From: Algoriphagus terrigena DSM 22685
GTDB taxonomy: Bacteria; Bacteroidota; Bacteroidia; Cytophagales; Cyclobacteriaceae
DNA length: 64,000 nucleotides
Assembly (NCBI RefSeq): GCF_000429445.1
Contig: NZ_KE386904.1
Coordinates: 248,001-312,000 of the forward strand
Reading direction: 5' to 3'
The translations under genes were made by a program, and so were the position numbers. The notes beneath the pieces are model-generated. The model worked only from the letters and a program-made list of their open reading frames with translations, was not told the DNA's origin and did not search any database. Position 1 is the stretch's first letter; each line of letters opens with the position of its first letter. Below, piece after piece: positions 1 through 8,183 of this stretch.

Positions 1-928
1 TATCACGGTCATTTAGGACAAAGGCCAACTTCCCGCTCAGGTCGTGGAAATTGAGTTTGTTGTTTTTAAGATTTTCATCCGAGGAAAGCTTTAAAAAGAC
101 ATCTGCATACGTCCTGCGGGCACTTACTATGAACGTCGAATTTTTCCCAAAAAGCGGCCCATCCAACGTCAGTCTGGACGAGATGCTGCCAATGCCGCCT
201 TCGCCTCTGATCTGCTTGTTGTTGCCTTCGCGCAACGAAACGTCGATCAGCGAAGCCGCTCTCCCGCCAAAGGAAGCCGGCATATTGCCCTTATAGAGAT
301 CCACGCTTTTGATGCCGTCAGGATTGAAGACCGAGAAGATCCCAAAAAAGTGCGAAGGATTGTACACAGGTGCTCCATCGAGCTGCACGAGATTTTGGTC
401 AGCTGAGCCACCTCTGACGAAAATCCCCGTGGTGCCTTCTCCCGCTGACTTTACGCCGGGAAGGAGCTGTAGACTCCGGAGCAAATCTACCTCGCCAAAC
501 AGGGCCGGGATATTTTTGATCGTCTCGATCGGCACGGTCGACTTCCCCATCTCCATGTTTTTGACCTGCTCATCCGGTCTTCTTTCCTGGATAATGATCT
601 CATCCAAGGACATTTCGTCTGGCTTTAGGAAAAAACGGATGGACTTCTCGGCCTCCTTCGCGCTGATGATTCGGACGGACTTCTCGTAGCCGACGTAAGA
701 AATGACCAGCTTGTTGGGGAAATCGATGGCTTCCAATTGAAATTTCCCGTCCAAGTCTGACACCACCCCGGCGGTACTGTTTCCTTCCCAGTACACATTC
801 GCGCCGACGAGCGGTTCAGAATTACTGGCGTCCACGACTTCACCCGAAATAAATCTTCGCTCCTGCGAAAATGCCTGATAGCCAAGGCTTGTCAAAAAAA
901 ACAGGGTCAGAACTCTGAAAAAGGACAT
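1..928 (-). CDS. TonB-dependent receptor, N-terminal part (runs off window)
   Basis: An open frame starts at the ATG ending at 928 and stays open for 309 codons to the left edge, so the barrel is missing. Residues 1-22 look like a signal peptide ending near YQAFSQ. Residues about 25-105 form a carboxypeptidase-regulatory-like domain (SDLDGKFQL, then VISYVGYEKSVRI). Residues about 120-230 form the plug domain (LLPGVKSAGEG, FVRGGSADQNLVQLDG, NPDGIKSVDLYKG). Known for the family: an outer-membrane, TonB/ExbBD-energised importer of siderophores, cofactors or peptides. The substrate cannot be told from this part. No SusC-type signature or neighbouring SusD is visible. It is divergent from the VWA gene at 1071. 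Confidence 0.92.
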   Translation of the reverse strand, partial: MSFFRVLTLFFLTSLGYQAFSQERRFISGEVVDASNSEPLVGANVYWEGNSTAGVVSDLDGKFQLEAIDFPNKLVISYVGYEKSVRIISAKEAEKSIRFFLKPDEMSLDEIIIQERRPDEQVKNMEMGKSTVPIETIKNIPALFGEVDLLRSLQLLPGVKSAGEGTTGIFVRGGSADQNLVQLDGAPVYNPSHFFGIFSVFNPDGIKSVDLYKGNMPASFGGRAASLIDVSLREGNNKQIRGEGGIGSISSRLTLDGPLFGKNSTFIVSARRTYADVFLKLSSDENLKNNKLNFHDLSGKLAFVLNDRD

Positions 929-1070
929 GAAGTAATTTTTTGTACGAACTCTGTCAAGCCAACGACCGGTTGGATTTAATGTTTGTTAATTCTGCCAAAA
1001 GATTCGCCGTCAGTGAATCAATACGCAAAACCAGACTTTCAAAGTTAGGTTTTATTCCTAATTTCAGGCC

Positions 1071-2036
1071 ATGATTTGGGCATACCCTGACATCAGACTC
1101 ACCCTCTTGCTGGCAGGAGTCTTTGTACTTCTTTACCTGCTTTATCTCACAAGATTCTGGGCCATCAACCGCAAGTTGAAGGTGGAGAAGCAGCGCCTGT
1201 TCACCAAACTGATCATTCGGTCAGCGTACTTCATCCTTTTTTTGATCGCTTTCGCAGGGCCCTCTATTGGTAATTCCTTCAAAGAAGTCAAAGAGGAAGG
1301 CAAAGACATCTTCATTGCAGTCGACCTTTCGCAGTCGATGAACGCGACAGACATCGGCCCCAGCCGCCTCCAGCGGATCAAATTTGAATTGAAAAATCTC
1401 ATCAAAAGCTTCCCTTCAGACCGGATCGGGCTGATTATCTTCAGCTCGGAAGCATTCATGCAGTGTCCACTGACCTTCGATCAAGCGGTCATCCAGCTCT
1501 ACATCGACGGGCTGAACACCGGCCTAGTCCCCAATGCCGGCACCGATCTGACTGCGCCGCTGAAGATGGCGATGGATCGCTTTATGAAAGATGAAAGTCA
1601 GGAAGTAAAGGCAAAATCCGTCATCCTGATCTCTGATGGGGAAAACTTCGGAGATGATTTTGAAAGCATCGTTTCAGAGCTCGCAGATAACAATATCAAG
1701 GTGTTTTCCCTCGGGATAGGAACTCAAAAGGGTAGCCAAATCCCGCGAGGAAATGGGGTCATAATAGATCCCGGTACTGGAGAGCCCGCCATATCCAAGT
1801 TGGAATCCCAGTCGCTGCGTCTGGCGTCTTCCGAGACCTCGGGTGAGTACTTCGAAATCTCCGACGAAGCCCAGCAAATCGGCGATCTTGTCTCGGCCAT
1901 TGACCGACTGGAGGGTGGCGTTGCCAATACCCGAATGGTGGAAGCCAGCTCCAACAAGTACTTTTATTTCTTGCTGGCAGCGTTGGGACTGGCGCTTTTG
2001 GATATGATTTTACCCATCAAAACAATCAAACTTTGA
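1071..2036 (+). CDS. BatA/BatB-like VWA domain membrane protein
   Basis: This 321-residue protein has N-terminal membrane segments (about residues 5-25 and 50-70), a von Willebrand A domain (about 85-290) and a C-terminal membrane helix. The MIDAS metal site is intact: DLSQS, the Thr in AGTDLTAP and the Asp in ISDGENF. This is the architecture of Bacteroides aerotolerance BatA/BatB proteins, thought to act at the inner membrane in stress tolerance; the exact function is unproven. Its stop overlaps the next start (TGATG at 2034-2038), showing tight coupling to the TPR genes. The usual upstream MoxR ATPase, DUF58 protein and second VWA gene are absent. Confidence 0.88.
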   Translation: MIWAYPDIRLTLLLAGVFVLLYLLYLTRFWAINRKLKVEKQRLFTKLIIRSAYFILFLIAFAGPSIGNSFKEVKEEGKDIFIAVDLSQSMNATDIGPSRLQRIKFELKNLIKSFPSDRIGLIIFSSEAFMQCPLTFDQAVIQLYIDGLNTGLVPNAGTDLTAPLKMAMDRFMKDESQEVKAKSVILISDGENFGDDFESIVSELADNNIKVFSLGIGTQKGSQIPRGNGVIIDPGTGEPAISKLESQSLRLASSETSGEYFEISDEAQQIGDLVSAIDRLEGGVANTRMVEASSNKYFYFLLAALGLALLDMILPIKTIKL

Positions 2037-2680
2037 TGAACTCGAGCAAGTTGATATTGGCTGCTTTGCTACTTATCCCGAGTTCTTGGACGCGGGTCAC
2101 TCGACTCAACAACGCTATCAAGACCGCTGAAAAAAGCTATTCCGAAGCCAACTACGAGCAGTCCGTTGCCGATCATCTGGTCCTGGTCAACGAATTTGAA
2201 TACAAATCTTCGGAACTTCACTTCGATCTGGGGCTTAGTCACCAATATGCCGAAAAGGTGGACGAAGCACTCACCTGGTACGACCAGACTACACAAAGTC
2301 CCAACAAGAAGCTGGCGTCTTTTGCCTTCAACCAAAGTGGGGTGATCACCGGTAACAAAAAAGAATACGAGGCTGCACTCAGCAAATTCCAATCTGCGCT
2401 GATCCAGGATCCGACCAATGAGCAGGCACGATACAACTATGAAATGCTGGCCCGCTGGCTGCAAAGAGACGAAGAGCGCAAGAATCAGGATCAGAATAAG
2501 CCGGAACCGTCCGACTTTGCCAAGCGCAAAAAAGCCGAGGCAGATCGATTGGTGGAACAATTCAACTTCAATGATGCGTTAAAAGTAATGCAAGACGCGA
2601 TGTCACAGGATTCTACTGTGGCTGCCTATCAGGATTTTATGACCACACTTCAGGAGGTAGTTGAGATCGATGAAAATTAA
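2036..2680 (+). CDS. TPR-repeat protein of Bat-like operon
   Basis: I place the start at the ATG at 2036, which overlaps the stop of the VWA gene; this gives 214 residues. An N-terminal hydrophobic stretch (about residues 4-18) suggests an export signal or membrane anchor. It is followed by tetratricopeptide-like helices, for example around AEKVDEALTWYDQ and EYEAALSKFQSAL. Similar TPR proteins sit next to BatB in Bacteroidota. It probably acts in the periplasm or at the inner-membrane face with the VWA protein and the next TPR protein; this is inference from gene order. No catalytic motif is visible. Confidence 0.75.
   Translation: MNSSKLILAALLLIPSSWTRVTRLNNAIKTAEKSYSEANYEQSVADHLVLVNEFEYKSSELHFDLGLSHQYAEKVDEALTWYDQTTQSPNKKLASFAFNQSGVITGNKKEYEAALSKFQSALIQDPTNEQARYNYEMLARWLQRDEERKNQDQNKPEPSDFAKRKKAEADRLVEQFNFNDALKVMQDAMSQDSTVAAYQDFMTTLQEVVEIDEN
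2652..2657 (+). promoter_or_regulatory. Strong Shine-Dalgarno for the BatC-like gene
   Basis: AGGAGG lies 12 nt before the ATG at 2670, inside the end of the preceding gene. It supports 2670 rather than the upstream TTG at 2661, which would be only 3 nt from the SD. Such strong SDs are uncommon in this window. Confidence 0.6.
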
Positions 2681-3284
2681 ACTGCTTGTATTCACATTGG
2701 CCGTTTTTCTGTTTTTCACAGAAAAAACACAGGCTCAGTCCGCCGGAGACTACTTTAATCGGGCGGCCCGCTCCTATGTGAAAACCGAAAAAGAAAATGC
2801 GCTGAAAGAAGTCAACGACGGCTTGGGCAAATACCCCGAAGACGCCAAACTCAAGGCTTTGAAAGAAAAGCTGGAGAAAGAACAGGAAGACCAAGAGCAG
2901 GAAAATAAGCAAGATCAGCAGCAGCAACAACAAAACCAGGAGAACCAAAAGCCGGAGAGCGAAGGCGAACAGGGTGAAAGTGATTCGCAGGAGAAGGACG
3001 GTGAACAAACTGAGGAAGACAAAGCTAAAGAAGGTCAAAAAGGTGAAAATCCTTCCCAGCAAAGTGAAGAAGCGGGCGAAAATGCCAACGACCAGATGGA
3101 CGCGAATCTAGCAGACCGACAGAAGAAGCTCGAAGAGATGCGGGAAAAGCTGAAAGGTATGAATCTCACTCCCGAGCAAGCCGCCCAGATCTTGGAATCT
3201 CTCAATGCCGCCGAACTCCGCTACATTCAAGACAACAAGAAGAAACCGACGCAACGACCTAAGCGGGGATTGCCGGATTGGTAA
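2670..3284 (+). CDS. BatC-like exported protein with Gln/Glu-rich region
   Basis: The chosen ATG at 2670 gives 204 residues and overlaps the previous gene by 11 bp. Residues 1-23 are a signal peptide (cleavage near TQAQS). A short TPR-like helix pair follows (to about residue 70). Then comes a highly acidic and Gln-rich low-complexity stretch (about 70-145), and a conserved-looking C-terminal helix region with LTPEQAAQILESL and AAELRYIQ. This layout matches BatC of the Bacteroidota aerotolerance operon. No BatD or BatE follows, so the operon is a shortened version. The low-complexity part may be a flexible linker in the periplasm. Confidence 0.8.
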   Translation: MKIKLLVFTLAVFLFFTEKTQAQSAGDYFNRAARSYVKTEKENALKEVNDGLGKYPEDAKLKALKEKLEKEQEDQEQENKQDQQQQQQNQENQKPESEGEQGESDSQEKDGEQTEEDKAKEGQKGENPSQQSEEAGENANDQMDANLADRQKKLEEMREKLKGMNLTPEQAAQILESLNAAELRYIQDNKKKPTQRPKRGLPDW

Positions 3285-3287
3285 AAT

Positions 3288-3530
3288 GTGGGATGTTGGA
3301 TGTAGGGTGCCAGATGTTGGATGTAGGATGTCTGATGTCTGATGTCTGATGCTGTTTGTAGAATGTTTGGTAGCAGTTAGAGACAAGGTGTTTTGTGCCT
3401 TTGATAAGATTGGCCGCCAGATAAGTTCACCCCAAATCCAATCATCATTCAACAATTCTCATCCCACAATAGGCATCAACTCTCGAGCACCCCTCATCCA
3501 ACATCAATCATCCCGCATCTAACATAAACC
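3288..3530. repeat. Degenerate GGATGT-type short repeats bracketing an intergenic gap
   Basis: Positions 3288-3352 are built from imperfect 7-8-mers of the kind GGATGTT, GGATGTA and TGATGTC, the last repeated three times. Positions 3496-3526 carry the same words in inverse orientation (CATCCAACATCAATCATCCC, then CATCTAACAT). The two blocks thus form a loose inverted repeat around about 140 bp of non-coding sequence. The gap between the Bat-like genes and the thiolase holds no believable gene. Confidence 0.7.
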
Positions 3531-3539
3531 CAAATAGCC

Positions 3540-4721
3540 ATGATCAAAGAAGTGTACATCGTCTCCGCCGTCCGCACTCCTATCGGGAGTTTTGGAGGAA
3601 AGTTGGCAGGAATGACTGCTATCGAACTCGGAAGCATCGCCATCAAAGGTGCTTTAGCCAAATCCAGTGTTGCCCCTGAAGCTGTCAATGAAGTGTTTAT
3701 GGGAAACGTGATCTCGGCCAATCTCGGTCAGGCTCCCGCCAGACAAGCGTCGATTGGCGCTGGGATCGGCTACAATGTTCCCTGTACCACCATCAATAAA
3801 GTCTGCGCGTCCGGTATGAAAGCTGTGATGCTCGCCGCCCAATCCATCATGCTCGGCATCAACGATGTGGTCGTAGCCGGCGGGATGGAGAGCATGTCCA
3901 ATGTCCCCTACTACGTTCCAAAAGCCCGATTTGGCTACAAATACGGAAACGCCGAGCTGACCGACGGACTGGTGAGAGATGGACTTTTTGAAGTTTACTA
4001 CAAGTTCCCGATGGGAAACTGTGCCGAAAACACGGCCAAGGAAATGAATATTACCCGCGAGGAGCAAGACGCTTACGCGATTCAATCCTACAAACGCTCT
4101 GCGGAAGCATGGGAAAAAGGGATGTTCAAAGACGAAATCGTCCCGGTGGAGATGATCGGAAGAAAAGGCGAGACCATCCTGATCGACGAAGATGAAGAAT
4201 TCAGAAACGTGATGTTTGACAAGATCCCGTCGCTTAAACCTGTCTTCGACAAAAACGGAACCGTCACCGCTGCCAATGCATCCACGATGAATGACGGCGC
4301 GTCGGCTTTAGTCTTGGTGAGCAAAGATAAAGCGGAAGAACTCGGATTGAAACCTTTGGCAAAGATCCGCGGATTCGCGGATGCTGCTACGGATCCGCTT
4401 TGGTTTACCACCGCCCCTGCTCTGGCCATCCCAAAAGCACTGAAGCACGCTGGAGTATCAGCAGACGAAGTCTCCTACTACGAAATCAACGAAGCCTTCG
4501 CTGCCGTTGCCATCGCCAACCAGCGTGAGTTGAAGTTAGACAATGACAGGCTAAATATTTTCGGCGGAGCTGTTGCCCTAGGCCATCCGCTGGGAGCATC
4601 CGGCGCTCGAATCATCACGACCCTCAATTCCGTCCTTCACCAAAAATCCGGCAACATCGGCGTAGCGGGTATATGCAACGGCGGCGGCGGCGCTTCGGCG
4701 ATTGTGATTGAGAGGATGTGA
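3540..4721 (+). CDS. Acetyl-CoA C-acetyltransferase (thiolase)
   Basis: A full-length 393-residue thiolase. The acyl-accepting cysteine is C89 in NKVCASGMK. The active-site histidine is H349 in GHPLGASG and the second cysteine is C379 in CNGGGG, followed by ASAIVIE at the C-terminus. The family condenses two acetyl-CoA to acetoacetyl-CoA, or cleaves 3-ketoacyl-CoA in fatty-acid degradation. The length and Met-free loop region fit the acetoacetyl-CoA (AtoB/PhbA/ThlA) group, but the exact chain-length preference cannot be read from sequence. It is transcribed alone, with a shared terminator before the convergent apbE-like gene. Confidence 0.95.
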   Translation: MIKEVYIVSAVRTPIGSFGGKLAGMTAIELGSIAIKGALAKSSVAPEAVNEVFMGNVISANLGQAPARQASIGAGIGYNVPCTTINKVCASGMKAVMLAAQSIMLGINDVVVAGGMESMSNVPYYVPKARFGYKYGNAELTDGLVRDGLFEVYYKFPMGNCAENTAKEMNITREEQDAYAIQSYKRSAEAWEKGMFKDEIVPVEMIGRKGETILIDEDEEFRNVMFDKIPSLKPVFDKNGTVTAANASTMNDGASALVLVSKDKAEELGLKPLAKIRGFADAATDPLWFTTAPALAIPKALKHAGVSADEVSYYEINEAFAAVAIANQRELKLDNDRLNIFGGAVALGHPLGASGARIITTLNSVLHQKSGNIGVAGICNGGGGASAIVIERM

Positions 4722-4743
4722 GACGGCTCATTTGAATGGTTTA

Positions 4744-4782
4744 CAAAAAAGGCCCTCGATAGACCTCGAGTGCCTTTTTTTT
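4744..4782. terminator. Bidirectional intrinsic terminator between thiolase and ApbE genes
   Basis: GGCCCTCGA and TCGAGTGCC form a stem with one mismatch, preceded by six A and followed by eight T. It can therefore end both convergent transcripts. Confidence 0.85.
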
Positions 4783-4822
4783 GACTTCGATTTTGGCGTC
4801 GAAAAATACGACTGCAAACTGA

Positions 4823-5839
4823 TCACTGAGACTGCTCACTGCCTTCCGGCTTCGGAAATCCACTGGTAAACTCCATCTCCAACTTTTCCTTTCCACCAAT
4901 CACAAACATCGCTTCCACACCGGGGAGACTTTCAGCAAGGATTTTGGCTTTCTCATGTCCCATGCCCATAAATGCCGTCGCCAGCGCGTCCGCTTGAGTC
5001 GCAGAGGGCGCCAGAACTGACACGGACACCATGCTATGACTTACCGGATAGCCTGTCTTTGGATCGATGAGATGAGGTCTGCGGTTTCCGGCTTCGTCGA
5101 TGTAAAACTTCCTGTAGTTGCCCGAGCTGCTGATCGAGCGGTTGTCCAGCTCCACCTTGGTGAGCATGGTGCTGGTCACACCCATCTCCGCCTGCGCCGG
5201 ATCTTCGATTCCAATCGTCCACAGCGTGTTTCTTGGATTTATTCCCTTCGCTTTCATCTCGCCACCGATTTCCGCCATGTAATTGGCAATCTTATTTTTC
5301 TCCACCACCTCGACCAGTTTATCGATCGCATAGCCTTCACCCAATCCCGTAATATCGAGCATCACGCCCGGTTTGGTGGCAAAATATCCGGAGTCCGTCA
5401 CCGAGATCAATTCATCAAAACCGATAAATCCGATCAATTCGGCGACCTTCAGCGAGTCCATTTCTTCCCTTTTCTCAAAAGAAAAACCCCAGGCTTTGAT
5501 CAGCGGAAAGAGCGTCGGTTCAAAATAGCCTTCAGACAGCTGGTTGTATTTGGCTGCCGAATCCATCATGTCTTTGAAAGTAAAAGATGGATTCAGAAGT
5601 TTTCCCGAACGGTTAAACTCCGACACTTCAGACTCCTGTACGTAGGAATTGGCCGCGGCATTGATCAGCGCGAAAACCGAATCAAACTCGGGCTGCAGAT
5701 CCTGTCCCAAGTCTTCAACCTGAATGCGGTAATAGGTACCGAACATTTCACCTTCGTAGGTTTTGAAGGCTTTTTCTTTCTCCGAGCAGGAGCCAAAACC
5801 GATCAGCGCAATTAGGAAACAGATCAACTTGAGTCTCAT
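4823..5839 (-). CDS. apbE: FAD:protein FMN transferase (ApbE family lipoprotein)
   Basis: A 338-residue protein with a lipoprotein signal peptide ending in the lipobox GFGSC (Cys about 19), so it is anchored in a membrane on the periplasmic side. ApbE features include EGEMFGTYYRIQ near the N-terminus, VMLDITGLGEGYAIDKLV, and a C-terminal part with HLIDPKTGYPV and ATQADALATAFM. The family uses FAD to attach FMN to a Thr of exported proteins, such as NqrB/NqrC or RnfG-like subunits, in a Mg-dependent reaction. No Nqr/Rnf gene is in this window, so the target is unknown. An exact -7 element lies upstream at 5901-5908. Confidence 0.95.
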   Translation of the reverse strand: MRLKLICFLIALIGFGSCSEKEKAFKTYEGEMFGTYYRIQVEDLGQDLQPEFDSVFALINAAANSYVQESEVSEFNRSGKLLNPSFTFKDMMDSAAKYNQLSEGYFEPTLFPLIKAWGFSFEKREEMDSLKVAELIGFIGFDELISVTDSGYFATKPGVMLDITGLGEGYAIDKLVEVVEKNKIANYMAEIGGEMKAKGINPRNTLWTIGIEDPAQAEMGVTSTMLTKVELDNRSISSSGNYRKFYIDEAGNRRPHLIDPKTGYPVSHSMVSVSVLAPSATQADALATAFMGMGHEKAKILAESLPGVEAMFVIGGKEKLEMEFTSGFPKPEGSEQSQ

Positions 5840-5900
5840 ATTTTGTGAATTGGGCCAAGGTCGACAAGGGCAACTTTAGGCCAGAACTAGAAATTTTGCC

Positions 5901-5908
5901 CAAAAATA
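5901..5908 (-). promoter_or_regulatory. Putative -7 element (TATTTTTG) for the ApbE gene
   Basis: Exact match to the Bacteroidota -7 consensus TAnnTTTG on the minus strand, 62 nt upstream of the apbE start. No clear TTG -33 box is seen. Confidence 0.45.
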
Positions 5909-6000
5909 GTCAAATTGAACTCCTTCCCCGTTAATTTTCCGGGAAGTAAATTCACCCGAGCGAGGACTTCTCTCCTGCTACTTCTCAATTGATTCTGCCC

Positions 6001-7107
6001 ATGACCCGATCTATATCAAAAGCTTTCCTTCTGAGTACAGTTTTCGTCCTATCCGCTTGGACGGCTGGGTTCGCTCAGGACACGCTTCGGACCTTTTACG
6101 ACGAGGATTCGCTGCATGTCAAAGAAATCCTCACCAAGATCAACGGCAAAGCGGAAGGTGTCGTCCGGCTTTTTGATCCGACCGGCAAGTTGATCCTGAT
6201 CGGAAACCTCAAAAATGATCAACGAAATGGCTTTTTCTATGATTTGGATCCCGACACGGGTGACACGCTCCGAATCGTGGAGTTTCACAACAATCAGCGG
6301 GAAGGCAAGGCACTGAGCTACTTTCCCGGAGGCAAACTGAGTCAAGAGTCGACCTTTGTCGGCAACCAGCTCGAGGGACCTTTGACCTCTTACCTCGAAG
6401 ATGGCACAGTCCGCGAGCGAGTCAATTTCAAGAACAACAAGCCTGAGGGCATTTCGGAGGCCTTTTATCCTTCGGGAAAACTCAAATCCAAACACACGTT
6501 CGTCGCCGGGCAGTTCGACGGAGTGAATGAAGAATACGCGGAAGACGGGCAGCTGATCTCCAGCACGAGCTATTCCAGGGGAATCCTAAATGGTCCGGAA
6601 GCTCACTATTTCCCTGACGGGAAAGTCAAATCAAAGCGAAATTTTGTGAATGGGAACATTGAGGGAGAGTATGTATTATACTTTCCCGATGGAAAAGTAG
6701 AGCGGAAAGGCTTCTACAAAAAAGGCAACCCTGAAGGTGAGATGAATGAGTACTTCGCGGATGGCAGTGTGAAGATGCAGGCTGTTTATTCGAAAGGCGT
6801 TCCAACACGTCCCATCCTCTATTATCACCCAAACGGCCAGATTCGGCAGCGGGTGACTTTTGACTCCTCAGGAGAAAAAATCCGGGAAGAAAACTTCTAC
6901 GCCAGCGGAAAGCCCTACTCGGTGGTTCCGTTTTCGGGCGGATCCGAACACGGAGAGGTCAAGATTTACTTTGAAAACGGCAACATCAAGGAAATCCGCT
7001 CCTATAGCTATGGTCGACTCGACGGCAAACAGGAAACGTACGACGAAGCGGGCACTTTGATCAAAAGCGAATCCTACGACAATGGAATTATTGTCAAGAA
7101 AACCTGA
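6001..7107 (+). CDS. Exported YwqK/MORN-variant repeat protein
   Basis: The ATG at 6001 is chosen over a TTG at 5989 because it begins a clean signal peptide (MTRSISKAFLL... ending near GFAQD). The rest of the 368 residues consists of about 13 copies of a roughly 23-residue repeat. Typical cores are YFPGGKLSQES, YPSGKLKSKHTF, YFPDGKVKSKRNF and YFENGNIKEIRSY. These are the MORN-variant repeats of the YwqK family. In the cell envelope of Bacteroidota such proteins are common but their role is not established. No toxin partner lies next to it, so the antitoxin label sometimes given to the family is not supported here. Confidence 0.85.
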   Translation: MTRSISKAFLLSTVFVLSAWTAGFAQDTLRTFYDEDSLHVKEILTKINGKAEGVVRLFDPTGKLILIGNLKNDQRNGFFYDLDPDTGDTLRIVEFHNNQREGKALSYFPGGKLSQESTFVGNQLEGPLTSYLEDGTVRERVNFKNNKPEGISEAFYPSGKLKSKHTFVAGQFDGVNEEYAEDGQLISSTSYSRGILNGPEAHYFPDGKVKSKRNFVNGNIEGEYVLYFPDGKVERKGFYKKGNPEGEMNEYFADGSVKMQAVYSKGVPTRPILYYHPNGQIRQRVTFDSSGEKIREENFYASGKPYSVVPFSGGSEHGEVKIYFENGNIKEIRSYSYGRLDGKQETYDEAGTLIKSESYDNGIIVKKT

Positions 7108-7136
7108 TAATCTGAGGCAGGGGAAATCCATTTTTC

Positions 7137-7144
7137 TATTTTTG
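7137..7144 (+). promoter_or_regulatory. Putative -7 element (TATTTTTG) for purC
   Basis: Exact TAnnTTTG match, 16 nt upstream of the purC ATG. A -33 TTG is not evident. Confidence 0.5.
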
Positions 7145-7160
7145 CCGAAACAAATATCAA

Positions 7161-8102
7161 ATGAGCAAGGCCATCAAGGAAACCCATTTCAATTTTCCAG
7201 GACAAGTGGGTTTTTACAAAGGAAAAGTACGGGACGTCTATATGTTTGACACGGAACTCGTAGTAGTGGCTTCCGACAGAATTTCGGCGTTTGACGTGGT
7301 CCTTCCCGAAGCCATTCCCTTCAAAGGCCAAGTATTGAATCAGATTGCCGCCGGTTTTCTGAAAGCCACCTCCGACATCGTTCCCAACTGGGTGACAGCT
7401 ACGCCGGATCCAAGTGTGACGATCGGAAAGCGCTGCGAGCCTTTCAAAGTAGAGATGGTCATCCGAGGTTACCTAGCCGGACATGCCGCCAGAGAATACA
7501 AATTAGGCAAGCGAGTGCTTTGCGGTGTTGCTTTGCCCGAAGGGCTCAGAGAAAACGACAAACTCCCCGAGCCGATCATCACCCCGACCACCAAGGCTTC
7601 TGAAGGTCACGACGAAGATATCTCAAGAGAAAATATTCTAGCGCAGGGTATCGTCAGCGAGGCGGATTACCTGATCTTGGAGAAATACACCCGGGCGCTT
7701 TTCCAGAGAGGTCAGGAGATGGCTGCGGCGAAAGGACTCATCCTGGTAGACACCAAATACGAGTTCGGGAAATTTGGAGAGGAAATCCTGCTGATTGACG
7801 AAATCCACACGCCGGATTCCTCCCGCTATTTCTATGCAGAGGGATATGAAGAAAATCAGGCGCAGGGAATCGCCCAAAAACAACTGTCCAAAGAGTTTGT
7901 GAGACAGTGGCTGATTGCCAATGGTTTTCAGGGCAAAGGCGGACAGACCGTGCCGGAAATGACCGAGGAAATTGTAGAAAGCATCTCGGATCGCTATATT
8001 GAGCTCTTCGAAAACATCACCGGGCAAACCTTCGTGAAAGCGGAAACCGAAAACATCGAGTCAAGAATTGAACGTGCGATTCTGGCTCACTTGGGCCACT
8101 AA
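7161..8102 (+). CDS. purC: Phosphoribosylaminoimidazole-succinocarboxamide synthase
   Basis: PurC joins CAIR and aspartate using ATP to make SAICAR, step 8 of purine synthesis, in the cytosol. The 313-residue length fits the longer PurC form common outside enterobacteria (E. coli is about 237). Visible family motifs are FYKGKVRDVY near residue 18, SDRISAFDVVLPEAIPFKG (about 38-56), a PITPTTKASEGHDEDIS-type stretch about 136-152, and LILVDTKYEFGK near 193 in the ATP site. It is monocistronic or leads into the STAS gene after a gap that contains a stem-loop. Confidence 0.96.
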   Translation: MSKAIKETHFNFPGQVGFYKGKVRDVYMFDTELVVVASDRISAFDVVLPEAIPFKGQVLNQIAAGFLKATSDIVPNWVTATPDPSVTIGKRCEPFKVEMVIRGYLAGHAAREYKLGKRVLCGVALPEGLRENDKLPEPIITPTTKASEGHDEDISRENILAQGIVSEADYLILEKYTRALFQRGQEMAAAKGLILVDTKYEFGKFGEEILLIDEIHTPDSSRYFYAEGYEENQAQGIAQKQLSKEFVRQWLIANGFQGKGGQTVPEMTEEIVESISDRYIELFENITGQTFVKAETENIESRIERAILAHLGH

Positions 8103-8120
8103 AGCCAATATTAAAAACTA

Positions 8121-8154
8121 TGAAATCGAGCATAACCAATGGCTCGAGATTTCA
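8121..8154 (+). other. Stem-loop in the purC-STAS gap
   Basis: TGAAATC-GAGC pairs with GCTC-GA-GATTTCA (a two-base bulge, 10-base loop). No T-tract follows, so it is not an intrinsic terminator; it may affect mRNA stability or processing. Confidence 0.4.
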
Positions 8155-8183
8155 GACAATCTTAAAAAGCAAATTATAGCCCT

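Noticed and set aside
5036..5815. A 259-codon plus-strand frame opposite apbE
   Set aside because: His/Arg-rich shadow composition and no domain; apbE motifs are complete.
5989..6000. A TTG start for the YwqK-repeat protein
   Set aside because: The ATG 12 nt later starts a cleaner signal peptide.
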